This document shows positions 5,160 to 8,022 of a stretch of 8,022 nt of DNA, piece after piece. Each line of letters starts with the position of its first letter. Positions within the stretch are counted from its first letter, which is position 1. Made by a program: the position numbers and the translations under genes. The notes beneath the pieces are model-generated. The model worked only from the letters and a program-made list of their open reading frames with translations, was not told the DNA's origin and did not search any database. Location of the stretch: contig DLMG01000145.1 of the NCBI GenBank assembly GCA_002479245.1, positions 1 to 8,022 of the forward strand, in the 5' to 3' direction. Origin of the DNA: Verrucomicrobia subdivision 3 bacterium UBA7542. Lineage in GTDB: Bacteria; Verrucomicrobiota; Verrucomicrobiia; Limisphaerales; UBA11358.

Positions 5160-5903
5160 ATGAAAACACGACTCATACTTGCCATCGCACTAATCGCGCT
5201 GCCGCTGGCGCCCGCCTTCGCCGAACCGCAAATCAACGTGTCCGGTTCCGCCGAGGTCAAGGTGGCGCCGGACGAAATCCACCTCAGCGTCGGGGTGGAG
5301 ACGCGGGATGAAAATCTTGACGTGGCCCGGCGGCAGAATGACGAACGGATTGCCCGTGCGCTCGCCTTTCTCAAGGACGGCGGCGTGAAGGACAAGGACG
5401 TTCAAACGGACTTCATCAGCGTTGAACCGGACTACAATTACAATTCGTCCCATGTCAAGCCGGTGGCGTATATTGTCCGGAAATCCATCGAAATCCGGGT
5501 GACCGCCATCACCAATTTCGAAGGCATCGTGACGGGCCTCCTGGCCAACGGCGTGAACTACGTTCATGGCATTGACTTCCGGACCTCGCAGTTGCGGAAG
5601 TATCGCGACCAGGCCCGCGAACTGGCGATCAAAGCCGCGAAGGAAAAAGCCGACGCCATGGCCTCGGCGCTGGGCGTGAAACGCGGGAAGGTTTATAACA
5701 TCAACGTGAACGACTGGAGCGGCGGCTGGGGCGGATATGGGGGCCGTTGGGGGGCGCAATGGGGAGGATTCAACGCCCAGAATAACATCCAAAATCTCGG
5801 CGCCTTGTCGGACGTGGCCGGCGCGGACACCGCCGCGGAAACGTTCTCCGTCGGCGAGATCAGCGTGTCCGCCACCGTCAACGTGTCATTCTTGATTGAG
5901 TGA
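5160..5903 (+). CDS. Secreted SIMPL-domain (DUF541) protein
   Basis: The 247-residue exported protein has signal peptide MKTRLILAIALIALPLAPAFA with cleavage before EPQ. The rest is a SIMPL/DUF541 domain: the opening INVSGSAEVKVAPDEIHLSVGVET, the helix RKYRDQARELAIKAAKEKADAMASALG (about 146-172) and the closing FSVGEISVSATVNVSFLIE are typical. Relatives include YggE (implicated in oxidative-stress defence in E. coli) and BP26/OMP28 antigens, which form periplasmic rings. Residues 186-204 are an unusual loop with four Trp and nine Gly. An ATG at 5097 overlaps the VWA stop as ATGA and is in frame, but would place 21 polar residues ahead of the signal peptide. The ATG at 5160 is therefore preferred, although it has no Shine-Dalgarno. 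Function with the VWA protein is inferred from proximity only. Confidence 0.88.
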   Translation: MKTRLILAIALIALPLAPAFAEPQINVSGSAEVKVAPDEIHLSVGVETRDENLDVARRQNDERIARALAFLKDGGVKDKDVQTDFISVEPDYNYNSSHVKPVAYIVRKSIEIRVTAITNFEGIVTGLLANGVNYVHGIDFRTSQLRKYRDQARELAIKAAKEKADAMASALGVKRGKVYNINVNDWSGGWGGYGGRWGAQWGGFNAQNNIQNLGALSDVAGADTAAETFSVGEISVSATVNVSFLIE

Positions 5904-5912
5904 ATTTTTCAA

Positions 5913-5969
5913 TTTGGAGTGCGGTGACGTGTCACCGCTTTCAAATCGCTGACATGGTAGCGCACTCCA
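5913..5969. repeat. Nested inverted repeat between SIMPL and serpin genes
   Basis: An inner hairpin, GCGGTGAC (5921-5928) and GTCACCGC (5931-5938), is nested in an outer inverted repeat, TGGAGTGCG (5915-5923) and CGCACTCCA (5961-5969). The arms overlap, so the two foldings compete. TTT follows the inner stem, so it may serve as a weak terminator of the VWA-SIMPL transcript. Its edges resemble the repeat block at 38-76, suggesting a dispersed intergenic family. Confidence 0.55.
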
Positions 5970-5981
5970 GAATGAGCTTGG

Positions 5982-6011
5982 TTACGAACGCGGACTTGGA
6001 GTATCTACAAT
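5982..6011 (+). promoter_or_regulatory. Possible serpin promoter
   Basis: TACAAT (6006-6011) is a good -10 box (5 of 6), with a poor -35 (TTACGA, 5982-5987) at 18 bp. An alternative pair is AATAAT (6018-6023) with TTGGAG (5996-6001). A start near 6018 would leave about 27 nt before the serpin ATG. The assignment is weak. Confidence 0.28.
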
Positions 6012-6044
6012 CAAAGCAATAATCAACCACCAACAAAAGACGCC

Positions 6045-7256
6045 ATGAAACCATTGAAGCTGGCATTGCTCCTTTCGACGTTATGTTTTCCTGTTCTTGG
6101 TCAAGTCGCCCCGGACAATTTGAATAAAATGACTGCCGTTGCCGGCAATACCGCCTTTGCATTTGACCTCTACAGTCAGTTGCGGTCGCAGGAAGGCAAC
6201 TTATTCCTTTCACCTTACAGCATTTCCACCGCGTTGGCGATGACATATGGTGGAGCACGCGGCGAAACTGCCGCGCAGATGGCAAAGGCAATGCATTTTG
6301 GTCTGGCACAGGAAAAGTTGCATCCAGCGTTCGCGGTGTTGGAGTCGGAGTTGAACGCCGTTCAACAAAAAGGCCAGGTCAAGCTCGCCGTCGCCAATTC
6401 GCTCTGGCCGCAAAAGGGCCATGTGTTTCTGCCGGCTTACCTCGACTTGTGCAAAATCAATTACGGAGTTGCGGTCACGCCGCTGGATTTTGCCAGGGCG
6501 GCTGAACCGGCTCGCCAAACCATCAACGCCTGGGTCGAGGACAAAACCAACCGTAAAATCCAGGAATTGCTCAAACCGGGCACACTCGACGAGGCGACCT
6601 GTCTGGTACTGGTTAATGCAATTTATTTCAAAGGAAACTGGTCCAGCCGGTTTGACAAGCAATTGACCAAGGCCGGCCCATTTCACGTTTCCGCCGGAAA
6701 GACGGTGGAAACACCGATGATGCAGACGAGCAAGGAATTCCGATACGCCGAATCGCCGGAAGCGCAGGCGCTGGAATTGCCCTATGCCGGCGATGATCTT
6801 TCGATGCTCGTGCTGCTGCCACGGGATGCCAACAGACTGGCCGCATTCGAAAAGTCGCTGGCACCAGACAAACTCTATGCCTGGATCAGGAGCTTGCGTT
6901 CGCGCGAGGTGCAGTTGTCGCTGCCAAAGTTCAAGACGACATCGGAGTTTTCATTAAACCAGACACTGGCGGCGCTCGGCATGACCGATGCGTTCAGTCC
7001 CCGCGCAGATTTCTCCGGCATGGACGGAACGGACGACCTGTTCATCAGTGCCGTCGTCCATGAAGCGTTCGTGGAGGTAAATGAGGAAGGTACCGAAGCT
7101 GCCGCCGCGACAGGTGTGGTGGGGACGCTGAAGGGCATACACATTCTAGAAGAACCGGTGGTCTTCCGCGCCGACCATCCGTTTCTGTTCCTGATCCGTG
7201 ACAATCGAACCGGCAGTATCCTGTTCCTCGGACGGATTGTGGACCCGACCCTGTGA
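6045..7256 (+). CDS. Secreted serpin (serine protease inhibitor)
   Basis: This is a serpin of 403 residues, normal length for the family, with an N-terminal signal peptide (hydrophobic core 5-18, likely cleavage after VLG at 19). Serpins trap serine or cysteine proteases by inserting their cleaved reactive-centre loop into a beta sheet. Conserved blocks seen are NLFLSPYSISTALAMTYGGA (52-71), LVNAIYFKGNW in the middle, and the signature FRADHPFLFLI (374-384). The loop hinge EEGTEAAAAT (347-356) has Thr at P14 and small residues at P12-P9, the pattern of inhibitory serpins. Counting from the hinge Gly as P15 puts Lys363 at P1, followed by Gly-Ile, which would favour trypsin-like targets. The loop to the signature is a few residues longer than in alpha-1-antitrypsin, so P1 is uncertain. 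No Shine-Dalgarno is seen. The next gene begins 41 bp downstream. Confidence 0.95.
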   Translation: MKPLKLALLLSTLCFPVLGQVAPDNLNKMTAVAGNTAFAFDLYSQLRSQEGNLFLSPYSISTALAMTYGGARGETAAQMAKAMHFGLAQEKLHPAFAVLESELNAVQQKGQVKLAVANSLWPQKGHVFLPAYLDLCKINYGVAVTPLDFARAAEPARQTINAWVEDKTNRKIQELLKPGTLDEATCLVLVNAIYFKGNWSSRFDKQLTKAGPFHVSAGKTVETPMMQTSKEFRYAESPEAQALELPYAGDDLSMLVLLPRDANRLAAFEKSLAPDKLYAWIRSLRSREVQLSLPKFKTTSEFSLNQTLAALGMTDAFSPRADFSGMDGTDDLFISAVVHEAFVEVNEEGTEAAAATGVVGTLKGIHILEEPVVFRADHPFLFLIRDNRTGSILFLGRIVDPTL

Positions 7257-7297
7257 TCCGGCGGGATTCCCCCTGCGAATGGATTCAAACGGTTAAA

Positions 7298-8022
7298 ATG
7301 AAAAAAATCGCGCTGGTTTTTGCGCTGGCGGTCCTGCTGCCGAGCCTGCTGCTCGCGTGGCTGGCCGTGCGCTCGCTGCGCGACCAGCAGTTCCTGCTCG
7401 AACGCCAGCAGTCGCTGCTCTGCCAGCGCGTGACGGACACGCTCGCGCAAAATATTTCCAGTTATTTGACGAAGCAGCAGCAGGTGTTCGGCGCACAGGT
7501 TGAGGATCTTGCCGCTGGCAAGGACGCCCAGGCCGTGGCCGCGCAATTCGACAGTGAACTGCGCTCACGCTGGCCGCTGGCCGAGGTTGGCTTTTGCGTC
7601 ACGTTGACGGGAAAAATCCTGTCGCCATCGCCCAATGCGCGGACCGAGGCACGAACGTTCTACACGGACAACCGCGATTTTCTTGGAAACCGTGTGGCGG
7701 TTGAGGTTTATCAAAGTGCAAACACCGGATTTAACAATCTGGATAACAACGGTGCTTTGAATTTCGCTCGCAACACGGCCAACAAGCCGGCTTCAATCAA
7801 TGGTTTGTCCGGCAGCGTCGCCAGCCAGAGGCAAGCGCAGCCAACGCTGACGGCCTCCGCGCCACCGGTTCAGTCCCGACAGCAGGAAATTGCGCTTGCC
7901 AAACAGACGGCTGCGCCCAGTGCCGCCGCCCAGTCGTCAGAGCGGAAAGATGGGGCGGACATCGTTTCCGGCCAACTCGGCTCCGTCAGCCAGTCGCCGG
8001 TTCAATCCCTCAATTACAAGGC
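7298..8022 (+). CDS. Membrane-anchored protein, probable sensor kinase N-terminus (partial)
   Basis: An open frame runs from the ATG at 7298 to the window edge without a stop (241 codons seen). It begins MKKIALVFALAVLLPSLLLAWLAV, a single N-terminal transmembrane anchor (about 4-24). A Gln-rich, probably helical or coiled segment (about 27-75) and a small region with LAEVGFCVTLTGKILSPSP (about 94-112) follow. Residues 135-241 are rich in Asn, Ser, Gln and Ala, probably a disordered extracytoplasmic linker. The architecture resembles the start of large extracytoplasmic sensors such as histidine kinases, but no kinase motif lies in the visible part, so this remains inference. It starts 41 bp after the serpin stop, compatible with co-transcription. 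No Shine-Dalgarno is seen; the ATG is chosen because the membrane anchor follows at once. Confidence 0.7.
   Translation, partial: MKKIALVFALAVLLPSLLLAWLAVRSLRDQQFLLERQQSLLCQRVTDTLAQNISSYLTKQQQVFGAQVEDLAAGKDAQAVAAQFDSELRSRWPLAEVGFCVTLTGKILSPSPNARTEARTFYTDNRDFLGNRVAVEVYQSANTGFNNLDNNGALNFARNTANKPASINGLSGSVASQRQAQPTLTASAPPVQSRQQEIALAKQTAAPSAAAQSSERKDGADIVSGQLGSVSQSPVQSLNYK

Overview
The window reads as GC-rich chromosomal DNA from a free-living bacterium, most likely an uncultured member of the Verrucomicrobiota (Pedosphaera/Limisphaera-like). This is inferred from the protein style, the scarcity of Shine-Dalgarno sequences, and short GC-rich intergenic hairpin repeats. No 16S or other taxonomic marker is present, so the assignment is tentative.

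Layout from left to right. Positions 1-186 are non-coding, with hairpin-rich repeat DNA and a sigma70-like promoter. A 12-TM MFS exporter of the TetA type (187-1437, +) follows. It is convergent with a HemW-type radical SAM gene (1580-2797, -), which carries an in-frame 69-bp palindromic insertion. Upstream on the same minus strand are a cold-shock protein gene (2880-3089, -), with a long structured leader, and a small degenerate receiver-domain protein (3291-3662, -). A divergent intergenic region then leads to a plus-strand block: a secreted VWA-domain protein (3790-5100), a secreted SIMPL/DUF541 protein (5160-5903), a secreted serpin (6045-7256), and the 5' part of a membrane-anchored protein (7298 to the window end), probably an extracytoplasmic sensor.

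The right half has an envelope theme. Four consecutive plus-strand genes start with a signal peptide or membrane anchor. VWA and SIMPL are close enough (59 bp) to be one transcript. The serpin has a hairpin repeat and a possible promoter in front of it, and the last gene follows it after 41 bp. The left half is housekeeping: efflux, heme handling and RNA chaperoning.

The most unusual things are: (1) the palindromic element inside hemW, exactly 23 codons, in frame, just before the conserved HNxxYW motif; (2) a strong intrinsic-terminator-like hairpin with a U6 tract inside the apparent 5' leader of the csp gene; (3) three tandem 11-bp repeats just upstream of the csp promoter, with related 11-bp-phased TTACA repeats at the other end of the receiver-like gene. 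Together these suggest a locally regulated csp/receiver/VWA neighbourhood. No CRISPR array, IS element, tRNA or rRNA was found. No stretch longer than about 200 bases lacks a gene.
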